Shown piece after piece: positions 48,860-58,300 of a DNA stretch of 64,000 bases (positions are counted from its first letter, which is position 1; the number at the start of each line of letters is the position of its first letter). Position numbers and translations under genes: made by a program. The stretch spans positions 62,001 through 126,000 of the forward strand of contig NZ_JNYY01000007.1 in assembly GCF_000716785.1 (NCBI RefSeq). Direction: 5' to 3'. The DNA is from Amycolatopsis vancoresmycina. Lineage in GTDB: Bacteria; Actinomycetota; Actinomycetes; Mycobacteriales; Pseudonocardiaceae. A model generated the notes under the pieces. That model saw only the letters and a program-made list of their open reading frames with translations. It ran no database searches and had not been told where the DNA came from.

Positions 48860-50632
48860 TCAGCGTTCGCTCGACGGCGACACCAGTTCGCTCGGCCCGG
48901 TACCCGACTCCCCGGCCACGGCGGCCAGTTCCTCGCCCACCGACTCCCGGCTCGACGGACGCGCGTCCTTCGTCAGCAGCGACGCCACAGCGCCGATCAG
49001 GCACACCGCGATCGCGAAGCCGAACGCCACCGCCAGGCCGGACTGGAACGGGCCCGAAATCAGGTTCGGGAAGAAGCTGCGGCCGGTCAGGAACGACGCC
49101 TGGTCCGGCGGCAGAGCCGTCAGCTGGCCGCCCAGCAGCTGCTGGATCGGGTTGTAGCCCAGGAACGCCGCGAACAGCACCGCCACCGCCGGGAGGTTGG
49201 CTACCTGGGCCGCCGCCGCTTCGGGGACGCCGTGGGCGACCAGGCCGTCGTGCATCGTCGACGGGAGGCTGCTCGACAGGCCCGAGATGATCAGGCTGAA
49301 GAAGAAGCCGATCGACAGGACCATCGCCGCGTTCTGGAACGTCGTCATCATGCCCGCGCCGGAGCCGCGTGCGTCCGCCGGCAGGCTGTTCATCACCTCG
49401 GCGCGGTTGGGCGAGGAGAACATGCCCATGCCGATGCCGTTGATCAGCAGGATCGCGGCGAACGCCCAATAGTTGAAGTTCACCGGCAGGATGATCAGCA
49501 GCAGGAACGTGACGGCGGTGATGAACAGGCCGCCGGAGGCGAGCAGGCGGCTGCCGATCCGGTCGGCGAGGATGCCCGACGTCGGCGCGGCCAGCAGGAA
49601 GCCGACGGTCATCGGCAGCATGTAGATGCCGGCCCACAGCGGCGTCTGCTCGAACGTGTAGCCGTGCTGCGGCAGCCAGATGCCCTGCAGCCAGATGATC
49701 AGGATGAACTGCAGGCCGCCGCGGCCGAGCGAGGCCGTCAGGTTGGCGACGTTGCCCCAGGTGAACGACCGGATCTTGAACAGCGACAGCCGGAACAGCG
49801 GGTTGTCGACCTTCGATTCGATGATCACGAACGCGATCAGCACCGCGAGGCCGCCGATCAGGCACGAAAGCACCATCGGGCTGGTCCAGCCGGTCTGCGA
49901 CGTGCCGTGCGGCTGGATGCCGTAGGTGATGCCGACCAGCACCGCGATCAGGCCGACGGCGAAGGTGATGTTGCCCCACCAGTCCATCCGCGCGTGCTTG
50001 CGGACGCCGGTGTCGTGCAGCTTGAGGTAGGCCCAGATGGTGCCGATCACGCCGAACGGCACAGACACCAGGAAGATCAGGTTCCAGTCGACCGGCGCGA
50101 GCACCCCGCCGACGACCAGGCCGAGGAACGAGCCGGCGATGGCCGCGACGCCGTTCATGCCGAGCGCGAGCCCGCGCTGGTTGGCCGGGAAGGCGTCGGT
50201 GAGGATCGCCGAGGAGTTCGCCATCAGGAAGGCGCCACCGACGCCCTGCACGATCCGCCAGCCGATCAGCCACAGCGCGGCGGCGTCGCCGTCGAACCAG
50301 GTGATGGCCAGCATGATGGAAGAAACGGTGAAGACGGCGAAGCCGAGGTTGTACATCCTCGCGCGGCCGTACATGTCGCCGAGCCTGCCGAAGCTCACCA
50401 CCAGCACCGCGGTGACCACGAGGAAGCCCATGATCATCCACAGCAGGTAGCTCGTGTTGGCCGGTTCCAGGGGGTTGATGCCGATGCCCTTGAAGATGTC
50501 GGGCAGCGCGATCAGCACGATCGACGAGTTGATCGTGGCGATCAGCATGCCCAGCGTCGTGTTGGACAGCGCGATCCACTTGTACCGCGGCCCCAGTTCC
50601 GCGATCGAATAAGTCCGGCGTTGCGCCACTGT
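48860..50632 (-). CDS. DHA2-family MFS drug exporter
   Basis: A 590-residue proton-driven multidrug transporter with 14 predicted helices. The DHA2 motifs are visible: ALSNTTLGMLIATINSSIVLIALPDI at helix 1, GRLGDMYGR in the loop between helices 2 and 3, and WRIVQGVGGAFLMANSSAIL. GTG 50632 is preferred because AGAGAGG lies 7 nt upstream; ATG 50692 would add 20 residues of unlike sequence. An inverted repeat over the promoter suggests a MarR- or TetR-type repressor that is not encoded here. Confidence 0.93.
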   Translation of the reverse strand, partial: TVAQRRTYSIAELGPRYKWIALSNTTLGMLIATINSSIVLIALPDIFKGIGINPLEPANTSYLLWMIMGFLVVTAVLVVSFGRLGDMYGRARMYNLGFAVFTVSSIMLAITWFDGDAAALWLIGWRIVQGVGGAFLMANSSAILTDAFPANQRGLALGMNGVAAIAGSFLGLVVGGVLAPVDWNLIFLVSVPFGVIGTIWAYLKLHDTGVRKHARMDWWGNITFAVGLIAVLVGITYGIQPHGTSQTGWTSPMVLSCLIGGLAVLIAFVIIESKVDNPLFRLSLFKIRSFTWGNVANLTASLGRGGLQFILIIWLQGIWLPQHGYTFEQTPLWAGIYMLPMTVGFLLAAPTSGILADRIGSRLLASGGLFITAVTFLLLIILPVNFNYWAFAAILLINGIGMGMFSSPNRAEVMNSLPADARGSGAGMMTTFQNAAMVLSIGFFFSLIISGLSSSLPSTMHDGLVAHGVPEAAAAQVANLPAVAVLFAAFLGYNPIQQLLGGQLTALPPDQASFLTGRSFFPNLISGPFQSGLAVAFGFAIAVCLIGAVASLLTKDARPSSRESVGEELAAVAGESGTGPSELVSPSSER

Positions 50633-50651
50633 GCAACCTCTCTGCTCGCAA

Positions 50652-50676
50652 AGTCCCTTAGCTAGGCTAAGCAACT
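50652..50676. promoter_or_regulatory. Putative operator of the DHA2 exporter gene
   Basis: AGTCCCTTAGC (50652-50662) and GCTAAGCAACT (50666-50676) form an inverted repeat with 9 of 11 positions matching and a TAG centre. It lies 20-44 bp upstream of the GTG, overlapping the last codons of the upstream gene. Confidence 0.5.
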
Positions 50677-51123
50677 TGCTTGCGTATGGCAACCAAGTGG
50701 CACAAACCCGTGCGAGAGCATGATCACACTGGCTTGACTGTCCTTTGTGGATCCTTTAACGAATGGGCACATGGGGAGGACCTCGGCTTCGGCGTCCAGT
50801 GCCAACCGGTCTTGCATGGCGTCTTGGACGAGGGTGTTCAAGGCGAGGTGCCGAAGGCTCGGCACGACGACGTGATGAGCGCCGGCCCGGACGAGTTCGC
50901 CGATGAGCTCGTTGAAGGCCGCGCGGGAGCCACTCCGGAACTCGAAGAAGAAGCCGGCGAAGGACAGGCCCTTGGCCTCGGCGAACGCGACCAGAGCCTG
51001 CTCGAGGCGGAGCACCTCGTGGTCCGGCGCGTGGTCCGGCACCCGCAGGTAGCCGTAGGCCAACGGCGTGGCCGGTTCGTCGCAAGCCGGGGGTGGGGAA
51101 ACCGGCAGCGTTGCCATGGTCAT
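50662..51123 (-). CDS. Serine-recombinase N-terminal-domain-like protein, catalytic Ser missing
   Basis: A 153-residue protein resembling the resolvase N-terminal domain: YGYLRVPDHAPDHEVLRLEQAL, a middle FEFRSGSRAAFNELIGELVRAG, and HHVVVPSLRHLALNT as the later arginine-containing segment. The catalytic serine of the YxRVS motif is replaced by Pro, so it should not cut DNA. There is no DNA-binding C-terminal domain. Similar proteins are scattered in actinomycetes with unknown function. The ATG at 51123 has GAGGA upstream. The stop is 29 bp before the exporter start. Confidence 0.7.
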   Translation of the reverse strand: MTMATLPVSPPPACDEPATPLAYGYLRVPDHAPDHEVLRLEQALVAFAEAKGLSFAGFFFEFRSGSRAAFNELIGELVRAGAHHVVVPSLRHLALNTLVQDAMQDRLALDAEAEVLPMCPFVKGSTKDSQASVIMLSHGFVPLGCHTQASCLA

Positions 51124-51409
51124 GCTGTCCTCGTTCTGGGCGTCGGTGCGGTGGACAGCACCCCGGGCAGCCAGCCGGATGACCACGGACAGCTACCAGC
51201 GCCGAGAATTCGTTCGCCTTGCGGTAGCCGCGGACCGGCCTGCCGGCCGCCGGGGTGCATGGTGTTCACCCTGCTCTCGGAGGTCAGTGAAGATCATGAC
51301 GGTGCGGAGGTGGTGGGTATGCGCCGGACGCATGGAAACCAGGCTCGAGACCGCATAGAGTGACCGTCGTCGTACCGGATGTCAGACCACACCCCCGAGG
51401 CCGCACCCG

Positions 51410-51559
51410 ATGAGCGTTTCCCGCGCCGCCCGCTACTGCCGTTGTGGTGCGCGGCTGGCGCGGGACAACTCCGGCGGCACGTGCGGTCCCTGTGAGCGCC
51501 GGACCAGGAACACGCTGCTCGGTGCCCCCGCCGACGGCGGAGCACGCCCAGGGCGTTGA
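51410..51559 (+). pseudogene. Zinc-ribbon N-terminal fragment of a TPR-type regulator
   Basis: A 49-residue ORF with a CxC...CxxC zinc ribbon (Cys10, Cys12, Cys25, Cys28; YCRCGARLARDN and GTCGPCERR). In actinomycetes this ribbon usually forms the N-terminus of larger proteins in which it is followed by an XRE helix-turn-helix and then a TPR domain starting with a VNRRELLRLVSM-like segment. Here the ribbon ORF ends in TGA and the TPR part starts 5 nt later in another frame, with no HTH between. A deletion with a frame change is the simplest reading. Confidence 0.5.
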
Positions 51560-51563
51560 CGAC

Positions 51564-52583
51564 GTGAACCGCCGTGAATTGTTGCGTCTCGTCTCCATGA
51601 CCGGTGCGCTCTTGGCCAGCCCGGCACTCGAGGAACAGGTGGACCTCGAACGCCTCGAGCACGCCGTCACCACCGGCCGTCTCGACTTGACCGCAGCGGT
51701 GGAGTACGACCGGCTGAACGGACACTGGTGGCAGGTCTTTTCCCGGTCCAAGTCGAAGCAGCTGGCCCTCCCGGTGGTGCGGAAGCAACTCGGCGTGCTG
51801 ACCACGGCGCTCCAGGAGCCACAGGCTACGGCGGTTCGGCGACAGCTGTGCGCCGCCGCGGCCGATCTGTTCCAGCTGTGCGGCGAGATCTTCTTCGACG
51901 GCGACCAGTACACCGAGGCCGCCCACTGCTACGCCCTCGCGGCCGGCGCCGGTAAGGAGGCCGCCGCCTTCGACCTGTGGGCCTGCGCCATGACACGGCA
52001 TGCCTTCATCGGGGTCTACGAGCGGCGGTTCGACCAGGCAGTCCCCCTGCTCGAAGGGGCCGCCACCCTGGCCCGCCGCGGCGACCCGGACCTGTCCACC
52101 CGCCACTGGGTGGCGGCGGTCCAGGCCCAGACCCACGCCGGCCTCGGCGATCTGGCCGCCTGCGAGCAGGCGCTGGCCGCGGCCGAGGAGGTCGTGACCC
52201 TCGACGGCCCGGTACGCACCAGCGGCTGGCTTCGCTTCGAAGGTTCACGCCTGGCCGAAGAACGGGGGGCCTGCTACGTCGAGCTCGGCCGTCCGGACCG
52301 CGCCGAGGCGACCTTGTCGGATGCCCTCTACCAGGACATTTCCCCACGTCGCCGGGGTAGCGTGCTGACCGACCTCGCCACGATCGGCGTGCAGCGACGT
52401 GACACGCACCAGGTCGTCACCTACGGCAATGCCGCTCTCGACGTGGCGCGGCAGACCGGTTCCGCCGGGTACGTCGGCCGCAAACTGGCCGTACTCCGCC
52501 CCCAGCTGGCCCCGTTCCGGGCCGACTCCCACATTCGCCACCTTGAGCAGGAGATCGCCCGGCTCAAGACCGTTCCCGCCTGA
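51564..52583 (+). CDS. TPR-domain protein, C-terminal part of a regulator lacking the HTH
   Basis: A 339-residue TPR-like protein that starts at GTG 51564 with NRRELLRLVSMTGALLASPA, a segment normally internal to XRE-TPR regulators of actinomycetes. Helical repeats then run to the end (for example FDGDQYTEAAHCYALAAGAGKEAA and DLAACEQALAAAEEVVTL), closing with a coiled SHIRHLEQEIARLKTV. With no DNA-binding domain it may act by protein binding, or be a non-functional remnant. The next gene overlaps its stop (TGATG), so coupling is kept. Confidence 0.65.
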   Translation: MNRRELLRLVSMTGALLASPALEEQVDLERLEHAVTTGRLDLTAAVEYDRLNGHWWQVFSRSKSKQLALPVVRKQLGVLTTALQEPQATAVRRQLCAAAADLFQLCGEIFFDGDQYTEAAHCYALAAGAGKEAAAFDLWACAMTRHAFIGVYERRFDQAVPLLEGAATLARRGDPDLSTRHWVAAVQAQTHAGLGDLAACEQALAAAEEVVTLDGPVRTSGWLRFEGSRLAEERGACYVELGRPDRAEATLSDALYQDISPRRRGSVLTDLATIGVQRRDTHQVVTYGNAALDVARQTGSAGYVGRKLAVLRPQLAPFRADSHIRHLEQEIARLKTVPA

Positions 52584-52960
52584 TGAAGGAGACCTCGTTG
52601 TCCGAAGAGCACGGCCGCATCTTCCGCGAAGCCTGGATCGCAGGCGTCACGAAGCACTACCCCGGCGAGCCGAAACCCGGCTACATCGCGCCCTGGGACG
52701 AGACGCCCGACTGGGAACGCCAGAGCGCCGCCGCGGTCTTCGAACAGGTGGCCGCCTTCCTCCACGCGACGGCCGGCGCAGCCACGAAGCTGACCCGCGA
52801 GCAGAAAGGCCGATTCGTTTCCCTGTGCTGGATCGGCCAGATCCACAAGCACATCCCGGAGCCGAAGCCCGCCTACGTGGCCGACTGGGACGCCCTGCCG
52901 GACTGGCAGCAGCAGACGGACATGGAGATCTTCGAACGAGTTGAGCGCGAGGTGGCGTAG
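52583..52960 (+). CDS. Small protein with internal duplication, unknown function
   Basis: A 125-residue cytoplasmic protein built from two similar halves: HYPGEPKPGYIAPWDETPDW near residue 25 and HIPEPKPAYVADWDALPDW near residue 90. Each is followed by a helix of the QxxAAVFEQV or QTDMEIFERV type. I know of no defined function. The ATG lies inside the TGATG overlap with the TPR gene, so the two are translated together, and their products may interact. Confidence 0.7.
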   Translation: MKETSLSEEHGRIFREAWIAGVTKHYPGEPKPGYIAPWDETPDWERQSAAAVFEQVAAFLHATAGAATKLTREQKGRFVSLCWIGQIHKHIPEPKPAYVADWDALPDWQQQTDMEIFERVEREVA

Positions 52961-52974
52961 GCCGCCCCGCCACG

Positions 52975-54423
52975 TCAAAGAGAGACCAGCCGTCCCAGCA
53001 CGGCGACCCCTTCCGCGATCTCCGTCGCCGTCCGCGCCGCGTAGCCGAGCACCAGGCCCGGCCGCCCCGGTACCTGCCGATGCCACGACAACGGCTGCAC
53101 CTTCACCCCCTCCGCCAGCGCGGCCGCCGCCACCGCCACGTCGTCCACCTCTCCGTCGAACGTCACCGTCAGGTGGAGCCCCGCCGCCGCGCCGTGGACC
53201 ACCGCCGAGGGCAACGACTCCGACAAAGCCTGGATCATCGCGTCCCGGCGGCGGCGGTGCCGGGCCCGCACCACCCGCAGCTGCCGCTCCAGCTCGCCCG
53301 TCTCCATCAACCGGGCCAGCACCAGCTGCGCCAGCACCGCATTCCCCAGGTCCGCGAACCGCTTCGCCGCCACGAGGTCGGCGAAGAACCGCGGCGGCGC
53401 CAGCAGCCAGCCCACTCGCAGCGCCGGGGCCAGCAGTTTCGACACGCTGCCCAGATAACAGACCTCCGGCAGCATCGACCGGACCGCGGGCACCGGCGCG
53501 CGGTCGTAGCGGTGCTCGGCGTCGTAGTCGTCCTCCAGCACGATGCCGCCGTCGGCCGCCCACTGCATCAGCTCGCGGCGGCGCTCGCCGCCCAGGACCA
53601 CGCCCGTCGGGAACTGGTGGGCCGGGGTCAGCAGCACCGCCGGGGCCTGCAGCGAAGCGACGCGCACGCCGTCGTCGTCCACCGGGACCGGCGGCGTTTC
53701 CAGGCCGCAGTGGTGCAGGTGCTGCCGGGCGCCCAGGGAACCCGGGTCCTCGACGGCCACCGCACCGACGCCGTGCTGCCGCAGCACCTCCCCCAGCAGC
53801 GTCAGCGCCTGCGCGACCCCCGCGACCACGATGATCTCGCCCGGGTCGACGCGGATCCCGCGGTTGCGCGCCAGCCAGCGCGACACCGCCAGCCGCATCG
53901 ACGGCGCGCCGCGCGGGTCGCCGTAGCCGAAGTGGGACGGCTCCAGCTCGTCCAGCACCGCCCGCTCCGCCCGCAGCCACGCCGCCCGCGGGAACGCCGT
54001 CAGGTCCGGGACGCCCGGCGTGAGGTCGATGCGGGCCGGGGCCGCGCGGACCGCGTCGAACACCTCCGCGCCCGGCAACGCCGTGATCACCTTCGAAGCG
54101 GACCGGTCCGGCACGGGCTCCGGCGGCTGCACCGGCGCGGCGACCACCACCGTGCCCGCCCGGCCGCGGCCCGCCGCGTGGCCGTCGTCGATCAGCCGCT
54201 GGTACGCCTCGGTGACGACACCCCGCGACACGCGCAGCTCCGCGGCCAGCACCCGGGACGCGGGCAGCCGGCCCCCGACCGGCAGCCTGCCGTCGGCGAT
54301 CGCGGCGCGCAGCTGGCCGGCGAGCCAGTCCGCGAGCCCGCCCGGCGGCGCCTCGCGGACGTCGAGCTGGAGGAAGTCCGATCCTATGGACCCCTCGGAG
54401 AGCGACGTTTTGGCTCTGTCCAT
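52975..54423 (-). CDS. MocR-type transcriptional regulator (GntR HTH + aminotransferase fold)
   Basis: A 482-residue MocR/PdxR-family regulator. Residues about 20-90 form a GntR winged helix-turn-helix (LAGQLRAAIADGRLPVGGRLPASRVLAAELRVSRGVVTEAYQRL). The rest is a class I aminotransferase fold that binds PLP, with the cofactor Lys in YLGSVSKLLAPALRVGW and the DDYDAEHRYD segment. Such proteins sense PLP or an amino-acid adduct. It is divergent to a methyltransferase with only 28 bp between starts, so it probably represses or activates that gene. ATG 54423 is preferred over 54459, which would extend into the divergent gene. Confidence 0.93.
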   Translation of the reverse strand: MDRAKTSLSEGSIGSDFLQLDVREAPPGGLADWLAGQLRAAIADGRLPVGGRLPASRVLAAELRVSRGVVTEAYQRLIDDGHAAGRGRAGTVVVAAPVQPPEPVPDRSASKVITALPGAEVFDAVRAAPARIDLTPGVPDLTAFPRAAWLRAERAVLDELEPSHFGYGDPRGAPSMRLAVSRWLARNRGIRVDPGEIIVVAGVAQALTLLGEVLRQHGVGAVAVEDPGSLGARQHLHHCGLETPPVPVDDDGVRVASLQAPAVLLTPAHQFPTGVVLGGERRRELMQWAADGGIVLEDDYDAEHRYDRAPVPAVRSMLPEVCYLGSVSKLLAPALRVGWLLAPPRFFADLVAAKRFADLGNAVLAQLVLARLMETGELERQLRVVRARHRRRRDAMIQALSESLPSAVVHGAAAGLHLTVTFDGEVDDVAVAAAALAEGVKVQPLSWHRQVPGRPGLVLGYAARTATEIAEGVAVLGRLVSL

Positions 54424-54451
54424 CGGGCCATTGTCGCAGGACGCTGGTCCC

Positions 54452-55234
54452 ATGGACACCGGTTACGTGCACGGCTACACCGAACCCGAGACCCGCCGCC
54501 TCGGCGACCAGGCCGACACCCTCGCCGAGCTCCTGCACGCCGGGACGGCCTACCCCGCCGGCAGCCGCGTGCTGGAGGCCGGCTGCGGCGTCGGCGCCCA
54601 GACCGCCCACCTCGTGACCCGCAGCCCGGGCGCGCACCTGACCGCGGTCGACGTCTCCGAAGCGTCGCTGCGGCAGGCGAGAGCCCGGGTCGGGGGCGTC
54701 GACTTCCGGCGGGCCGACCTGTTCGACCTGGACGGCGAATACGACCACGTCTTCGTCTGTTTCGTGCTGGAGCACCTGCTGGAGCCGGAGAAGGCCCTGG
54801 CGCACCTGAAGACGCTGCTGCGGCCGGGCGGCACGATCACGGTCGTCGAAGGCGACCACGGATCGGCGTTCTTCCACCCGCGCAGCGAGCACGCCCAGGC
54901 CGCGATCGACTGCCTGGTCCGGCTGCAGGCCGACGCCGGCGGCGACGCGCTCATCGGGCGGCGCCTGCACCCGCTGCTGACCGGCGCCGGGTTCGCCGGC
55001 GTCACCGTCGAACCGCGGACGGTCTACGCCGACCGGTCCCGGCCCGAACTGGTCGCCGGGTTCACCCGCGACACCTTCACCGCGATGGTCGAAGGCGTCG
55101 GCGAGACGGCCGTCGCCCGCGGCCTCGCCACCGCGGACGGCTGGGCCCGCGGGATCGCGGACCTGCGCCGCACCACCGGTCCGGACGGGACCTTCCACTA
55201 CGCGTTCTTCAAAGCCACCGGGAGAAACCCATGA
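54452..55234 (+). CDS. Class I SAM-dependent methyltransferase
   Basis: A 260-residue methyltransferase, with motif I RVLEAGCGVGAQTAHL (about 43-58), motif post-I LTAVDVSEASL and motif III LRPGGTITVVEGDHGS. The closing part (HLLEP..., FHYAFFKATG) is typical of the Methyltransf_25/31-like group. Its regulator is probably the divergent MocR protein, whose start is 28 bp away. A 55-codon ORF overlaps its stop (ATGA). The substrate is unknown. Confidence 0.92.
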   Translation: MDTGYVHGYTEPETRRLGDQADTLAELLHAGTAYPAGSRVLEAGCGVGAQTAHLVTRSPGAHLTAVDVSEASLRQARARVGGVDFRRADLFDLDGEYDHVFVCFVLEHLLEPEKALAHLKTLLRPGGTITVVEGDHGSAFFHPRSEHAQAAIDCLVRLQADAGGDALIGRRLHPLLTGAGFAGVTVEPRTVYADRSRPELVAGFTRDTFTAMVEGVGETAVARGLATADGWARGIADLRRTTGPDGTFHYAFFKATGRNP

Positions 55235-55398
55235 TCACCTGGCCACGGCCCGCCGGCAGCACCAACTTCACCGACCGGGACCTCCAGCGCGTCCGCAGCG
55301 ACCTCGCCGCCCTCGAACGCCGTCAGCCGGCGACGCGCTCCAAGGCCGCCAGGTGGTTCCGGACCCGGACGGCGCCGGGCACGCCTTCCTCGGCGTAG
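55231..55398 (+). CDS. Small ORF coupled to the methyltransferase gene, possibly truncated
   Basis: A 55-codon ORF whose ATG overlaps the methyltransferase stop as ATGA, with GGGAGA upstream. The first 33 residues (MITWPRPAGSTNFTDRDL, then QRVRSDLAALERRQ) look protein-like. The remaining residues are read antisense to the end of the convergent SARP regulator gene, so the gene may have lost its true 3' end. It may also be a spurious ORF. Confidence 0.35.
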   Translation: MITWPRPAGSTNFTDRDLQRVRSDLAALERRQPATRSKAARWFRTRTAPGTPSSA

Positions 55399-58300
55399 CA
55401 GGCGAGCGCCCGTTCCCAATGCTCGCGCGCGGCCTCCGGGTCACCGAGTCCACTGTGGACTTCGCCGAGCCCGCAGTGCGCCCGGCCCTGTTCGGGACGG
55501 CAGCCCGTTTTACCCGCCACAGCCAGGGCTTCGCGGTGGTACGCGAGCGCGTCCGCGGCAGCACCGCGCGCGGCGGCGAGGTGGCCGAGGCTGTTGAGCA
55601 CCCGGGATTCGGCGCCCCGGTCACCGCATTCGCGGGCCAGGCTCAGCGCCTCGTCGAGGTGCCGGGCCGCTTCCGCGTGGCGGCCCTGCGCCAGCCGGAC
55701 GTCGCCCAGGTGCTTCAACGCGACGCTGCGGTTGGTCGGGCTGCCGGTCTCCTGCGCGATTTCCAGGGCCCGCTCGAGGTGCTCCGCGGCTTCCGCGTAC
55801 CGGCCGCGCGCGTGCTCGATGTCGCCGAGGATGCCGAGGGCGTACCCCTCGCTCACCCGGACGCCCATCGCGCGCAGGTGCGCCAGCCCCTCTTCCAGGA
55901 CGCGCGCCGCCTCGTCGTGGCGGCCCAGCGCCGACATCGTGTCGGCCAGGTTGACCAGGGCGTACCCCTCGCCGGTGCGGTCGGCGATGTCGCGGGCCAG
56001 CGCGAGGGCCTCTTCGAGGTAGCCGATCGCTTCGCCGTACCAGCCGATGCCGCGGCAGGCGCAGCCGAGCACCACCAGGACCAGGCCTTCGCTCGTGCGG
56101 TCCCCCGACTCCCTGGCCAGCGCCAGTGCGCCGGTCGAGTACCCGATGCCCTCGGCGAACCGGCCCAGCGCGCGGCAGACCAGGCCGAGTGTGTTGACCG
56201 CGTGGATCTCGGTGCGCCGGTCGCCGGTCTCGCGGGCGAGGGCGAGCGCCTCCTCCAGGTACCGCAACGCCTCCCGCGAGCGGCCGACGCGCCAGTGGCC
56301 GAGCGCGATCAGGATGAGCGGCTCGGCTTCGGCGGCCCGGTCGCCGGCGTGGTGGGCCAGCGCCGACGCGTGCGTGTGCAGCACCAGGGCTTCCTCGTGG
56401 TAGCCGCCGACGTCGAGGTAGTGCCACAGGATCCCGGACAGCAGCCGCAGGTGGCCCGGCCACCCGTGCCGGGTCGCGTGCGCGGCGACCGCCAGGAGGT
56501 TGCGGCGTTCGGCCTCCAGCCACGCCTGCGCGTCGAGCACCTTGACGTCGGGCTCCGGCACCCGCGGCCGCAGGTGGCGTTCCTGCGGCAGGACGACGTC
56601 CATGGCCTGCCCGGCCGAGGAGACGTAGAAGTCGAACAGCCGCTCCTGCGCTTCGCGGCTCTCGGCGGGGTCCCCGGCCGCGAGCTCGGCGGCGTAGACG
56701 CGCAGCAGGTCGTGCAGCTGGACGCGGTCTTCGCCGGTCTGCTGCGCGAGGTGGGCCCGCACCAGGGTGCCGGTCAGCCGTTCGGCCTCCGGCAGCGGGA
56801 CGCCGGCGAGCGCGGCGATCGCGGGCGGCGTCAGGTCGCGGCCCGGGTGCAGGCCGCAGAGCCGGAACACGCGGGCGGCGGCGAGCGTGAGGTGGCGGTA
56901 CGACCACGAGAACACGGCACGGACCGCGGTCAGCGGGTCGCCGCCGCCGTCGAGCAGGTCGAGCCGCCGCCGTTCGTCGGCCAGCTCGTCCGCCAGGGCG
57001 GCGAGGCGCTCGCCCGGCCGGCTCAGTGCCAGCTCCGCGACGAGCCGCAGGGCCAGCGGCAGCCGGGCCGAATACCCGATCAGGGCCGCGGTGGCCTCGG
57101 GTTCATCGTCGACGCGCCTGCCGAGCAGCGCCCGCAGCAGGTCGCGGGCTTCGGCCTCGGTGAGCAGGTCGACGAGCACCCGCCGCGCGCCGTCGCGGGC
57201 GACCAGCCCGGGCAGCGCGTCCCGGCTGGTCACCAGCACCAGGCAGGTCGGCGAGCCGGGCAGCAGCGGGCGGACCTGGCCGACCGAACCGGCGTTGTCC
57301 AGCAGCACCAGCATCCGGCGGCCGGCGAGCGCGGTGCGGAACTTCGCGGCGCGCTCCTCCGGTTCGGCGGGGATGTCCGCGCCAGGGACGCCGAGGGCGC
57401 GCAGGAAGCCCGACAGCGCGTCGCCCGGGTCGACCGGCCGGACCGTGCCAAAGCCGTGCAGGTCGAGGTAGAGCTGCCCGTCCGGGAACTCCGCGGGCGA
57501 GCGCTGGGCCCAGTGCACCGCGAGCGCGGTCTTGCCGACGCCGCCGGTGCCCGAAAGGACGGCGATGCGCGCGCCGGTGTCGCCTTCGCCGCGACGCAGC
57601 AGCGCGTCCAGCTCGGCCAGCTGGGCGGCACGGCCGCGGAAACCGGGGACGTCCGCGGGCAGCTGCGCCGGCACCCGGGACGGCGGCTCCGGGGCAGCGA
57701 AGTCCTGCCGCAGCACCTGCCGGTGGGCCGCGCGCAGCTCGGGGCCGGGTTCGATGCCCAGCTCCCCGGCGAGCCGGCGGCGGACCTCGTCGAACACGCC
57801 GAGCGCGGCGGCCTGGCGCCCGGACGCGGCCAGCGCCACCATCAGCTTGGCGTGCGCCGACTCGTTCAACGGCTCTTCGGCGGTCAGCACCCGCAGCTGC
57901 ACGGCCGCGTCCTCGGGGTCGGCGGTCTCGGCGTAGCCCATCACGGCCTTGGCGCGCTGCATGGCGATCGCGAGCCGGGCCGGGTGCTGGCGGAGCCGTC
58001 CGAGGTCGGCGAGGGCGGGGCCGCGCCAGAGCCCGAGGGCCTCGCGGTGGGCGTCGCGGGCGAGGAGCGCCTCGAACTCCAGCAGGTCGAGCTCCTGTTC
58101 CCCGGCGGCGAGCCGGTAGCCGCCCTTGTCCGTGGCGATGAGGTCGGCGGGCCGCAGCGCCCGCCGCAGCCGCGCGACGTAGGTGTGGAGCAGTTCCAGG
58201 CAGGACGACGGCGGCTCGTCCCAGACGACGTCGACGAGGTCCTCGCGCCGGACGGTCCGGTTCGGCTGCAGGGCCAGCATGGCCAGCAGCAGGCGCTGCT

